Source of the DNA: Myotis daubentonii
Lineage: Eukaryota > Chordata > Mammalia > Chiroptera > Vespertilionidae
DNA: 64,000 bases
Direction: 5' to 3'
NCBI RefSeq assembly: GCF_963259705.1
Contig: NC_081851.1
Location: 59,666,855 to 59,730,854, forward strand
The notes beneath the pieces were generated by a model that was given only the letters and a program-made list of their open reading frames with translations, had not been told where the DNA came from and searched no databases. Positions 1 to 10,775 of this stretch are shown one piece after another. How positions within the stretch are numbered: position 1 is the stretch's first letter; every line of letters begins with the position of its first letter. Made by a program: the position numbers and the translations under genes.

Positions 1-799
1 ATTCTTTTCTGGCCTGATGTGATTCTGTTGAGAAATCATTTGACAGTCTAATGGGAGATCCCTTGTATGTAACTTTCCGTCTCTCTCTTGCAGCCTGTAA
101 GATTCTCTCTTTGTCCTGAACATTTGCCATGGTGATTATGATGTGTCTTGGTGTGGGTCTTTTCGGGTTCACCTTGTTTGGGACTCTCTGGGCTTGTGTG
201 ACTTTTTTCTTCCCCACCTCAGGAAAGTTTTCTGATATTATTTCTTCAAGTAGGTTTTCTAATCCTTGTTCATCCTTCTGTTGTTCTGGTACTCCTATTA
301 TTCGTATGTTGTTTCGTTTCATGTTGTCCCAAAGCTCCCTTAAGCTCTCCTCCTGTCTTTTAATTTTTTTCTCCAATTGCAGTACATTTTGGGTGTGTTT
401 TGCTTCCTTGTCTTCTAATTCACTAATTCGGTCCTCCGCTTCTCCTAGTCTACTGTTGATACTTTCAATGGAGTTTTTCATTGCAGCTATATCACTCTTC
501 ATTTCTTCTTGGGTCTTACTTAAGTTGTTGATTTTTTCATCTGTTTCTTCTAGCTTCTTCCATATGTTATCAATTTTTTCATCTGTTTCTTCTAGCTTCT
601 TCCATATGTTATCGATTTTTTCATCTGTTTCTTCTTGCTTCTTGAAGAGGTTGTTGATTTTTTCCTCCATCCGGTTTATGCACTCTAGGACCCTTATTCT
701 GAATTCTTTATCTGTCATGTTGCATGCCTCTGTATTACTTAGCTGCTTTTCTGGAGAGTCCTCCTTCTCTTTCCTTTGGGGGTTTCTTTGTCTACCCAT
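1..799 (-). CDS. L1 ORF1 protein (ORF1p), N-terminal 266 residues, partial at window edge
   Basis: L1 ORF1p is the trimeric RNA-binding chaperone that coats L1 RNA in the cytoplasm and is needed for retrotransposition. I read every codon from the ATG at 799 down to base 1 and found no stop, so the C-terminal end is off-window. Order seen: a basic N-terminus (MGRQRNPQRKEKED), a long coiled coil from about residue 28 to 135 rich in E, K, I and L, then an RRM-like start (NNIRIIGVPE, about residue 161), then the C-terminal-domain segment RPTPRHIIITMANVQDKER. The coiled coil contains a 14-residue unit repeated in tandem (bases about 520-660). I prefer the ATG at 799 because its context (AACATGG) is strong. 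An in-frame ATG at 817 has a weaker context, and a TGA precedes it in frame. No frameshift or nonsense codon is visible, which suggests a young copy. Confidence 0.9.
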   Translation of the reverse strand, partial: MGRQRNPQRKEKEDSPEKQLSNTEACNMTDKEFRIRVLECINRMEEKINNLFKKQEETDEKIDNIWKKLEETDEKIDNIWKKLEETDEKINNLSKTQEEMKSDIAAMKNSIESINSRLGEAEDRISELEDKEAKHTQNVLQLEKKIKRQEESLRELWDNMKRNNIRIIGVPEQQKDEQGLENLLEEIISENFPEVGKKKVTQAQRVPNKVNPKRPTPRHIIITMANVQDKERILQAARERRKVTYKGSPIRLSNDFSTESHQARKE

Positions 800-989
800 G
801 TTTGATCTCACTGACATATCTAGATGTTGAGTCGTTCAGTGGTTGCTCCCTGGGTGGCAGTGACTCCTTGGTCTGTGGTTGCTCTTCGGGCGGTTGCGGT
901 AGCTGCTGCTCTTCAGTTGGCAGCAGCTCTTCTGGTGGGTGCTGTTCACAGCTGTGGTGGCTCTTCTGGCTGGTGGGGCGAGGTTTCAC
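792..989 (-). other. Upstream ORF in the L1 5'UTR overlapping the ORF1 start
   Basis: This is a 65-codon frame rich in P, E and Q (for example EEQQLPQPPEEQPQ). It lies just upstream of ORF1 in a different frame. Its TAG stop (bases 794-792) sits inside the first codons of ORF1, giving ATGGGTAG, so the ORF1 ATG and this stop overlap. The layout would allow termination and reinitiation. The low-complexity composition fits a CAG/GAG-rich stretch of UTR equally well. I know of no family for it and assign no function. Confidence 0.3.
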
Positions 990-2820
990 GTACAGCTGCT
1001 GTTCCTCAGCAGAGGATGTGGTGCTCAGGAGGTTGCTGTTGCTTGGATCTGCTGCATTGATTTAAAGGCACAAAATACAACACAACAAGGCACCACGTAC
1101 CAGGCACTATACACAAATATATTCACGATATTAATAACTCCAAATAAAGGTGACCACCTGAATTAAGAGAATTAGGGGATAAGGAAGAAGGAAGAGAAAA
1201 AGATAAAAGAAAAAAAAGAAAAGAAAAGTAGGGACCAAAAAAAGGAGTGCAAAAATGAAATCGGGAAAAAGGAGGGGAGAAAATAAAAGCGAGAAAAGAA
1301 AAGAAGAAAAAAAAAGAGCAAAAAGAGAGAATGAAGTGGAAGAGGGGAAGAGACTTTTTATATGAGGAGAATACTCCTATAGAACAGCCATTAATCCCAA
1401 CAAATTCCAGCAACAGCTCCCTGGATATGAATGCAAACTAGAAACAACCAATAATATAACAATGAAAATAGAATGGAGAACACTAATCCCAAAATAAAAT
1501 AAAGAGAAAATAAAATGGCACTTTAAAAAATGGTAAAATGGTAGCAGTAATAATACTGGTTAAAAAATAAGAAGGTAGTAATTAAAAGGGTAAAATCAGG
1601 TGATGGAAAAAGAAAAAAAAAAAAGAAAAGAAAAAGAAGAACAGAAAAAAAAATAAAAATAAATTGATTTCTTAGTTAAAAAGTGAAAAAAGAAAAAAAA
1701 ATGCAGTAGTGAAGGTCCTTCGGTTCTTCTATTCTTCAGTGTGGCTCGCCTTAGACCTTCCAGGTATTCAGGAGAGTGTTGAGTTTCCCTGCCATATACT
1801 GTTCCTCTGTGTTGTGAACCACAGTCCTTATTTTAAAGCAGGTCGCATTTATTTCCCAGACTGCCTTATTTTGTGTTTAGCAAAGAGTCAGTTTGTGGGT
1901 CAGCCTCTGGGTGGCAGTGTTCTGGGGTTGGCCTCTGGGGCTATAGGGCCTCTCTTTCCAGTGGAAGTTCACTGCCCAGAGCTGACTGCGTAATAGTTAG
2001 TTACCGGCGCTATGTTGTTGCTGGGATTGAAAATCCCTCTATAGGCCAGACCCTGTTAACTCCCAGGGACTGATAAGGTTATTCTAATCCTTGATCTCGT
2101 ACAGGGTGGAATCTGGGTGTGGCTGTGCTCCTTGCCTGGGGGCCGGGGGGAGGAGCCTCACTCTCTGGAGAGAATTGCTGCCCCAGTCTTGGGCTCAGGG
2201 GTGTCTCAGCACTCAATTCGCTGCCACCTCTCCCGGCTCCCCCTCTCTCCCCAGTCTCTCCCCAGATTCCACTCCTCCGCACACTCTCCCTCTCTTCAGC
2301 ACAGGTGAGTGTCTGTATCCGAAATGTCCCATGAACAGGATTCAGTGAAAACAGACAAACAAACGCCGGCCGCAGAAACGGGGAAGGCTTGGTTTCTGTA
2401 AGCTTCTTCTCTTACCGGGACTGTATGGTCAGGTCAGCTCTTCAGGCTGCCCCCTTTAGGCTCAGTCCTCCACGGTCACAGAACCCAGCTCTCAATTTCC
2501 CTGGCGGTGCCAGGAATCCCGCGGTTCTCCTTTCCCCCGTCAGGGGCTGTGCCTGTCCCAGGGGACGCGGCTGTCTGCCACTCGGTCTCCCTCCGACCCT
2601 CTGGGCTCAGAGGTCTGGCAAACTTTCCTGCCCAAATCCCTGGTTTTTTTTTACCTTTCCAGGGGAGTTCTGCTCTTCCCGGCTGCAAACCCTCTCACCA
2701 GCTGAGCAATTTCGCCAATTCGGTGTGGGTGTTACTAGTTTCAGCTGTTCATTCCATTTGCTCCGGGACACGACCTGGGACGCGTCTGCCTATATCGCCG
2801 CCATCTTGGTTCTTCGACCT
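800..2820 (-). promoter_or_regulatory. L1 5'UTR and internal promoter region
   Basis: L1 5'UTRs carry an internal promoter that drives transcription from the first base. Here the distal part (about 2080-2810) is GC-rich with many CpGs, unlike the AT-rich flank to its right. The outermost bases hold AAGATGGC on the minus strand, the YY1 core. Nearer ORF1, about 550 bases (1150-1700) are almost all A and G on the plus strand, so the L1 RNA would be pyrimidine-rich there. Length is about 2 kb, longer than the roughly 0.9 kb of human L1. No tandem monomers of the mouse type were seen. Confidence 0.7.
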
Positions 2821-2822
2821 TT

Positions 2823-4604
2823 TCTTCATTTAAAATGATACCAACACCTGGAGCAAGGCTATTAGGTTAATAACAGGAGACATATTCTCTCTTTTCACTC
2901 AGTGGAAATATACCTGGGAAAGTAGTGCGAATTTACTGTCTATATAACACTGACAGAGAAATCCAGGGCCTATAATCATGTGATTTAGGACTTACGTAGG
3001 AGCATGTATTCAGAGATCCCATTCATATTTTGTTTGCCTCTTTGCACCATCTTGTATTTAATAATATTTTACAACCAACCATTTAAAATAAGGGAAACGC
3101 CCCTCTTCTTCCCCTAATACTCACTTGTTGCTGTTGGAGGACAGGAATAAAGGCTCACAGTCAGAGACACAAACATCAGAGTTTCTTAGGAAACTCTGGA
3201 CAGTGGACATCAGATGGTTTTATGCAATCGGTCAATAAGCCAATGATAGCTGAGTAGAGAAAACTTGCTTTCCAATTGGCTGAAACTTAGAAGAGATTCC
3301 TTGCTACTTACTCCAGTGGCATGAATCCATCATCACCCCAGTGAGCTGTCATCCGTGTGGCATTATGCACTTAATGACAACCGTGCATTTATTGAGACAT
3401 CAGTTAGGACTTGATTGAGAGTCAGCTTTATTTTAGTAACAACATTTCATCCCATCCAGGTGAACAGTCTCCATAAAGACCAGACAAAACATGTTCCCTA
3501 AGAGAAAGAGGAAAAGGCACCAAGCAAAAAGAACCCAAACACAGCAGCGGTGGCTTATACTTAGGGCAGATGCTCCTGAATTCTCCTGAGCAGAGACTGA
3601 CTCATGGGCATTTATAGATAAATCTGGGGCAGAGCAAATGCCAGATTATTGTCCAGGCTCCACCACTGCCTGAGCGTCCCCATCTGCTTGCTAATCTTGT
3701 GGAGCCAACATCATCAACCATCAGCAAACGCAAAGCATGCAGTGCTGTGGTCCTAACCCGCCACCTCAGCCCTTCTCACTGGCTCACGTGGCCATTCTGT
3801 CATAGGAACACCGCAAATGCTGTACACAACAGAGGCTTGAAGTAGCGATTTCTCCAGATCCAGAGGTTTAAAGGATTGAGGAAGAATCTGACTTTAATTT
3901 GCTTTGGATAAAGGCTAATTACAAGGACATGTGCTCTCGGGGCGTCCATTCTTCGGTATATGAGATATTCTTTTTGATATACATTCCTCCAGGGCTTATC
4001 TTTTGTTTCCTACTGTTCTCACCTCCTCATCCACTTGAGGTCAGATTTCCCTGAAAGGGATTTTGGCATATGCATCTATAATTATGCCTGTTTAATTTCT
4101 TTGAAAGGAGAGGAACAATGTGTTAGCCTTATCAGTGAAAACTTGGCCCTCTTTTCCACCAGATTTTCAGCTTCCATAAGGATCATAGCAAGCTTAGCTA
4201 AAGGAAGGGGGTGGGAATAAACTCTCTTTCTAAAGGTCAGCTTTCTTAATTAAATGAAAACTCTGGCAGCAGCATTCGAAAATGAAATGACTGTAGCTCA
4301 TGCTCTTCCTGAGGAGGCCATACAGAGTATCCCGCTGATCCCGCTGAAAGCAGGGCACGCCGAATTATTCCCAGGCGGGTAAGACAGAGGCTGCAGCACT
4401 GCAGTGGTGCAAACAGGTAGAACGGATTGTGTGACTGTGACTATAATGGAGCCTTCAAGTGCACCCGTGCTCTGTGTCCACTTCACCTTATTTTCACCCT
4501 CTCTTTGACTTGCCGCCACCGTGGCTGCCATTCCTGGACACGCTGCTTTCACTACCATGGTCTTTCGTTCAAGGCCAACGTGGAGGAGAAATCAGTAAAG
4601 AGGC
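2823..4604. other. Unassigned DNA, no gene seen
   Basis: The sequence has ordinary mammalian composition with no repeat I can name. A perfect 9-bp stem with a TTAG loop is present at 3177-3198 (CAGAGTTTC / GAAACTCTG). The open frames here are short and show no conserved motif. Confidence 0.5.
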
Positions 4605-4790
4605 TCAGAGCTAGGCACTTTCACATGTAGGAGTACACGTAAACTCTGTGTCAGAAATATGACCACTTTTCTCTTAGAAGAGCAAGTGTATTCAGAGAGG
4701 TTCATTATTTTAGCCAAGGTCACATGGCTAGTCAAGTATCGGGCTAGAGTCTGAACAGTCTGTCACTGGGGCCCAGTCTCTTTCCACAAA
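4605..4790 (+). repeat. MIR-type SINE remnant
   Basis: The MIR order is recognisable: a segment like 'gcactttcacatgta', then 'cagagaggttcatt', then 'gccaaggtcacatggctag', the conserved MIR core. It is heavily diverged, as expected for this ancient family. Confidence 0.6.
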
Positions 4791-5270
4791 AGCTGCCGTT
4801 TGCATTGCTCTGGTTTCCTTCCCTCCGCCTCATTTGAGAATCTGCAAGATGGCATCTCAGGGTGACACAAGGCCTTCCCAGGATCACAACACAGACCACT
4901 CTGTCCAGACTTTCAGCCTAGCTCTGTCTCTTGATTTTATTGTTGTTTTTCAAGAGGACCCTGGTCCTTTCTGGTTGGTCAACTTCTGGAAGTTCTCACA
5001 TGAATAAGTGAATCTAGAGGTTTTCCAAAGCAGTGAGAGATGGCAAGGATTGAAATTGACATTATTCTTAATTTAACTCCCTTCCTTAGATGGCTGCATT
5101 ATTCCTACCTTCCCCCAACAGCAACACAGTGGATAATAATACTGTGGCATTGCCCTCCATTTCAAAAATTAAAGGATTCTGGATCCGTGATTTTATTCAT
5201 TGATTATATTTATATTCAATCAAATAAATATGTTGATTGTGGTTATTCTTCATAAACATATTGCTAAAAT
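4791..5270. other. Unassigned DNA, no gene seen
   Basis: No repeat, splice-bounded frame or RNA gene is recognisable. The 71-codon frame at 5040-5255 has no known motif. Confidence 0.45.
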
Positions 5271-5281
5271 TGATCATATAA

Positions 5282-5467
5282 GGAGAAGGTGGAGGGAGGG
5301 ATAAGAGATCAACCAAAGGACTTGTATGCTTGCATATAAGCATAACCTATGGACACAGACACTAGGGGGAGAGGGCAAAGGCTGGGGGGTGGGAGTGGCC
5401 AGGGAGAGGTCAATGGGTAAAAAAGGAGACATATGTAATACTTTAAACAATAAAGAATTTTTTTAAA
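5282..5467 (+). mobile_element. 5'-truncated L1 3' end with 11-bp target duplication
   Basis: The sequence matches the 3'UTR of the young L1 at 12.2-14.6 kb: 'agagatcaaccaaaggactt', 'gcatataagcataacc', 'ggacac' and 'acatatgtaatactttaa', ending in AATAAAG and a short T/A tail. The 11-bp duplication TGATCATATAA flanks it at 5271-5281 and 5468-5478. Only about 186 bases of the element were inserted. It differs from the younger copy at several places, so it is somewhat older. Confidence 0.88.
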
Positions 5468-5478
5468 TGATCATATAA

Positions 5479-6690
5479 TCCTAAAAGAGTTAAAACACAT
5501 TCCAGACTCTGATGGCTTTAATACAAGCAAAGGATTCTAATTAATTATACATATTAAACGTTTTGGATTTGAAGGCTTTTTCAGAGAATGAATTCGTGTT
5601 GAAGCAAAGCTGCCACACTGCAAAATTCTATGGGCACTATCTGTGTTGAACTCCAGGGGGAGCCATTGAGATTGTAGGATGGGATGTCCTCTCCCGAATA
5701 GAAGCAGCAAGGTTTACAGCAATGGTTTGCATCTCCTGCTGCAGTGAGAGTTGCCAGAGAACTTTCAGGATCCATGCCTGAGCGTCATTTGAGGCAATTA
5801 AAACCAAATCTCTGGGGTTGGATCCAGGCATCAGTCATGTTGTTTTTAAAAACTTAGTATTATTATTTTAAATCACTGCGTGAGAGACTGGGATCTGGAG
5901 CTATGGAACCTGAATTTGAACCCAAGTTATTAAACTAAGTGTCATGCTCTTTATCTGTAAAATAAGGATATGAACTGTTCTTATTTTATAGGATTTTAAA
6001 TATAGCCCCTACCATTTTATTTCTAGTACACATTTAAAATTATTATTATTATTGAGAATCATATCACTGCTGCCCAAGTACTTTAATATTTTTTAAAAAT
6101 AGAAAGTATAATATATTACCAATTAAAACCATTGTTTTCTCAGAGATTCAAACATATGTAGAATATGATTAATGTAGGGTGAGTCAGAAGATAATTCATT
6201 CAGTCAAACCTGTAGAAATCCTACTAAACTCTGAACGTAGGATATTCATTAAAGATAAGACCTCACTAAAGTCTGGCATGAATACTCCTCCACTGGAATC
6301 TTGCCCTTGACTACCTTATCTTGCCATTCTAACCACACTCTGCTTTATCTGGTGTGTCTCCATTACTTTGGCTCCCTCTCAAACCCCAAGCTTGAATGTA
6401 CAGTGACCTGTTAGTAGCCTCTAGCGCCCTCAAGTACTTCATAGTTAACCTTCTCCTAAGTATTACTGCAGCAACAATTGTGCAGTTTATAAGTTGACTT
6501 TTTGTTTTCTACATGATTTATGATACTAATGCATTTTAAAAAGACAATTATTAGTCTAAAATCTAGTAATATTCTAATCTTGATGTGTAACGCCAAATTT
6601 TGATTTCTACATAATTTATGAGACTGATGGATTTAAAATAATTATGAGGTTATGTTTTTGGACATGCAATGCATAAAAACGTAATTTCAT
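5479..6690. other. AT-rich unassigned DNA with a MIR piece and an imperfect direct repeat
   Basis: A MIR remnant on the minus strand is likely at about 5875-6010 (a 'ctttatctgtaaaataagga' core). Two imperfect copies of an about 45-bp segment start with tttctaca at 6506-6551 and 6604-6645. No gene is seen. Confidence 0.5.
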
Positions 6691-7430
6691 GCCACCAACA
6701 ACCAAAAGGAGTAGGGATGAAGCTATAGAGTAACAGACATTTTGTATGATATTGAAGTTAAGCTGGTATGAATTCAAAATAGTGTGTTATAACTTTAGAA
6801 CATTAAATGCAATCCCCATGGTAACCATGAGGAAAATAGCTACAGAATATAAACAAAAGAAAATGAGAAAGGAATTTAAACACTTCAATATGAAAAAGTC
6901 AACTAAACACCAAAGAAAACAGTAATGCAGAAAATGAGAGACAGAAAAGCTTTAAGGTATAGAGAAAACAAATGGCAAATTGACAGAAGTAGATTTTTCC
7001 TCATCAATAATTACTTTAAATGTAAATGAATTAAACTATCCAATATAAAGATTAGCAGAACGGACATAAAAAAATGGTCCAACTATATGTGGTGTATAAG
7101 ACACTCACTTTAGATCCAAAGAAACAAATTGATAGCAAAAGGAAGGGAAAAGATATTCCATGCAAACAGTAACCAGAGAGAGTAGGGATGGCTATATTGA
7201 TTTCATCAACATAGACTTTAAATCATAAAAAACTACAAGAGATAAAGAAGGACACTATATATATTAAAAGTTTCCACACAGCAAAAAGATATAACAATTA
7301 AACATGTAATGACAGATCATCAAAATATATGAAGTAAAAATGGCCAAAATTGGAGGGAGAAATAGACAGTTGTAGAATGATCATTGGAGACTATAGCCAC
7401 TTCAAAATGGTTATGAATCCAAAAATCAAA
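6690..7430 (+). mobile_element. Old L1M-type L1 fragment
   Basis: The sequence is the diverged L1 segment ahead of the reverse transcriptase. Recognisable stretches are 'ccccatggtaaccatgagg', 'aaaatgagaaaggaatttaa', 'actttaaatgtaaatgaatt', 'ctcactttagatccaaagaa', 'aaaagatattccatgcaaa' and 'gacagttgtagaatgatcat'. All reading frames are broken. The same part of L1M recurs within the longer copy at 31.6-35.6 kb. Confidence 0.8.
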
Positions 7431-8799
7431 ATGGAGCTGGTAAAACTAGCTGACATAAAATCCATGTCAGCTTAACTTTCTTATGTCAGCTTAACTTCCT
7501 TATCCTCAAGCAAGTACATTTTTTTTTTCCTGAGAAGAGAAAGTGAAAGAAAAAAGACAGGAAAGGCTGGAGTAATAAGGAAAAAATCAAGAAACAGTCA
7601 CCGCAACTTGTAATCAAACAGTAAGAAGCCTCTACATTGGTTTCCTCCCTCCAGCTGCAAGACACAGGCTCTGGACCAGTCAGTCCTCACATTACTTCTT
7701 ACTCCTCACTTACCATTGCAAGGGACACGGCAGGCTGCTGTGTCTGCCTCAGCTCCTCTTCAGAAAACTGAAGGATTGTGAATAGAGCCATCACGTAAAG
7801 GAAAGGAGGGCACGAACCAATGGGCCATTATCATTGGCCCTGAATAGATACCCACAGGAAGCTTACCATGGTTGTTACCCAAGACACTTGATGGTACGGA
7901 TGAGTGTTTATCAACTGTGGCCATGTTTGGGTCCCCATGAGGGCTTTCAAAACCAACCACCCAGAACCCACCCTTAGAGATTCAGACTTCATTGGCCTGA
8001 AATAGGCCTTTATATTTCTTATTTAATTAACAAAGGATTATAATATAATCTGAGACTTAGGACCACCTTTATAAAATGAAAAATTCTAAAATATGAGGCT
8101 GGCTTATTTACTGATAAAATAATTAATTTTTACTGTTCTGAACTATTAATTTTTATTTCCTTGAAATCCAAGGGCATTTTCTCATTGCTTTGATCTCATT
8201 CATCCAATTGTTTTTAACACATATACATGATACTGTGTAAAAATTTTTGTATCTTATTTCATTTTATTTTAGCTATAGTCTTATAAGGAGCTCTAGTCAG
8301 TCTGAATCCAGAGCCATTAAAGTCTCTGGTCCAAAGTCCAAACTCATACCTCTGTCACTGCAATTCTCAAAAGGGTTTTAGTATCTTGTCCTCCACAATT
8401 AGTACTATGTTATTTTTATGGCATGAAAATCAGTGAATATTGATAATGTACCAACCCCATCCTTTCCCTCTGGATTCACCGCTATAGAAACCGAATGACT
8501 TGCCTACTGCTATTATTCTTCTCATGCCTGCTGTGGGGGAAGCTTCTGGCAGTATTAATTACTCTGCTTTTGAGAAGATACACATCCTCCTAAATTCTTA
8601 CATCTTATTTTAATAGGCTGTTACATTCTCAGTTATCATCAGAGCAAAGCTTTCGGGTTTCTCCTTTTTTTGTAATCAGAGCCCCCCAGGAAGCCCTTGA
8701 GTGAATGCGGGATTTCCCAGAGGCGAGGGCAGGGACTCCTGATAATAGTCCCAGAATAGAGATGTTGGAATGAACAAGTGGAAAGAATCCTAGAGCTGC
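7431..8799. other. Unassigned DNA with a 19-bp tandem duplication
   Basis: Two 19-bp units (atgtcagcttaacttyctt) lie head to tail at 7464-7501 with one mismatch. The block 7620-7980 is less AT-rich and may be an old LTR or unique sequence; I cannot name it. 8000-8640 is AT-rich with no feature. Confidence 0.45.
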
Positions 8800-8960
8800 C
8801 TTCACAGATACAGACTAACACTGACTTGGGATGCTTCCAAGCTGCATGACCTTGAACAGCCCATTTCACCCTTAACCTTTCAATGTCTTTACCATGGAGA
8901 TAGCAGTTTCTGCCCCAGCCAGACCACAGAGTGATATAATGAGCCTTTAAGAGGTCATCT
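8800..8960 (-). repeat. MIR-type SINE remnant
   Basis: It reads as the reverse complement of MIR: 'caagctgcatgaccttgaac', then 'cctttcaatgtctttaccat', then 'gatataatgag'. It is strongly diverged. Confidence 0.5.
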
Positions 8961-9635
8961 TTAAGACATTTTGTGCTTTTGAAAAGTACAATGCAAACGG
9001 ATATTTTTGTTCTCCTTCTCTCTCGCTTGTCTCTACTCCTCTCCATGAGGTACCTGGACTCGCTAAGCACTAACATCACAGAAACAGCTCCATGGAAGGG
9101 AAGACCCCAAGTGGCAGCCAGTGCAGGCAGGCTAAGGTCAGAGATTGCCCTGAGCTAGGGACTAGAGCAGACAGTGGTACAGTAGGGAAAAGAACAAGAG
9201 AAAGGTAATACATACCTTCATATGCTTTCTAGACTTTACTTTGCAAAATATTAAAAGTATTTATTTCTTGTAAGCATACATATTTGATGGCACTTTTAAG
9301 TTTTCTTTATGGAATAATCAAAGGATTCTAAGAAATCGGGACATTATATATAAAAAAAAGCCACAACAAAAAACTCATTTAAAAAAGTTTAATTATATTG
9401 GGAGAGAAAATCAACTGTTGATTCCCAGAAGCTGAAAATATATGACCAAGTATGACCAACAATACAGACCTGGAAACAGAAGTAAGACAGCTGAGAGAAA
9501 GCCCACTTTGCCTACTGACACTTGTCTGACTCACTATAAAGGAAAGAGCAGGAGATAAAACAAATATGTTTCTAATATGCAATCATAACATAGCCTGGGC
9601 CTAGGGAACCCTCTTACATGTACCTTTATTCTGCA
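8961..9635. other. Unassigned DNA, no gene seen
   Basis: No repeat or coding signature is recognised. Confidence 0.4.
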
Positions 9636-9639
9636 TGTT

Positions 9640-9800
9640 AAATTAATCATATTACTAACAGTAACTATCAATACTGTTGTCATCTCGCACAATTTTCAGT
9701 ACATTTCACAAGATGATTACTATTCCCTCCCTTCCCCACCTTCATCCACAGATTGGAAAATGGAGACTCACAGAGACGAAGCACAGAAGTGCAGAGTCTG
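9640..9800 (+). repeat. MIR-type SINE remnant
   Basis: The MIR middle is visible: 'cagtacatttcacaagatga', 'cagattggaaaatggagact' and 'cacagagacg'. Confidence 0.55.
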
Positions 9801-10555
9801 ATGGGTTTTTGCTTGCTTTTTTGTTTGTTATCTTTTTTCCTCTTGGAATCAAAGATTTGCCTTGGCTTAATAACTAACCACAGAAGGGGGCATTTTTTTT
9901 TCTTTTCATGATCTATATTCTTTGCAAATTGTGAAGGCAAATATTGAAAAAAATATTTATATTTCCTTAATTTCAAGGATGCAGAAATTGAGGAAAATGC
10001 ATTGCCCAAGTAAACTCTTCTTATAGTTAGGAATCCATAAAAATAAAAATTTCCCATGGAAAAAAGCAAGTTTGTAGATTAATAATAGATATAGTAACAA
10101 CTAGTAATGGAAAAATTATTTATTAATAGAAATGAAACAGCAGTATATTTCATTAGTGTGTTAATATGCATGCAACAGAATTATTTTTGAATCCATGTTA
10201 ATTTGGAAAAAAAGTTTGCTGCCTTTAACAAAAAGACTTTTATTTTGCAAGAGTATAAAAATAAATATGTAAATGAGATGCTTATGTAATTTCTAATGCT
10301 AAAATAGCAGTAAACTATCATTGGTGGTATTGACGACCTTAATTAAGAAGTCATTTAATAACAATGTTAACAAATTGGCATCTTTTTGAGTCAGATTGAC
10401 ACTACTCAAGACACAAGCATAATTGATGTTCCCTCAGTAAAATACAGAGCATACTCTGTGAAGGAACATCTGATGTCTATAGCAAAATTAAGGTCAAGTA
10501 CTTGGCAAAATATGTTATAGACTGTAACAGATGTTCACAAATTAAATCACATTTC
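9801..10555. other. AT-rich unassigned DNA
   Basis: No repeat family or gene is recognised. It is rich in A and T runs. Confidence 0.4.
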
Positions 10556-10559
10556 TATT

Positions 10560-10775
10560 AAAAACTATAGAGATGCTCATTTGATAGAACCTGGAATCAC
10601 AGAGTGGTTGAAACAAAAGGGATTTGAGAGCCTAGTCATTCCCATTATATTAAAAATGAGGGAACTGACTTGCAAAGAAGGTTATGTGATTAGCCCAAGG
10701 TCCTAGAGTTGGCTATGAGGGTCTAGACTAGAACCCAAGCCTTTTCTACGATTCCAGGTTGTCTCTCATCTGTGA
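10560..10775 (+). repeat. MIR-type SINE
   Basis: It includes 'attaaaaatgagggaactga', 'gattagcccaaggtcctaga' and 'gtctagactagaacccaagc', in the MIR order on the plus strand. Confidence 0.65.

Larger units (their letters stand above)
1..2820 (-). mobile_element. 5' part of a probably full-length L1 retrotransposon, running off the left edge
   Basis: Read on the minus strand, this holds an L1 5'UTR followed by ORF1. The 5' end lies near 2810-2820, where the minus strand reads AACCAAGATGGCGGCGATAT. L1 elements commonly begin near a CAAGATGGC box that binds YY1. From there a GC-rich block (about 2810-2080), a moderate block, and a tract rich in A and G on the plus strand (about 1700-1150) lead to ORF1. 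Most genomic L1 copies are 5'-truncated, so one that keeps its 5' end is notable. The rest of ORF1, ORF2, the 3'UTR and the tail lie outside the window, so intactness and the target duplication cannot be judged. The exact 5' boundary is uncertain by about 10 bases. Confidence 0.87.

Noticed and set aside
129..830. 233-codon plus-strand open frame, S/F/L-rich
   Set aside because: It is the antisense shadow of the L1 ORF1 on the minus strand; its repeats are the reverse of the coiled coil.
8639..9079. 146-codon minus-strand frame as a gene
   Set aside because: It crosses a MIR remnant and has no recognisable domain; a chance frame is likelier.
9680..10069. 129-codon minus-strand frame as a gene
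   Set aside because: It overlaps a MIR and AT-rich DNA and shows no family motif.
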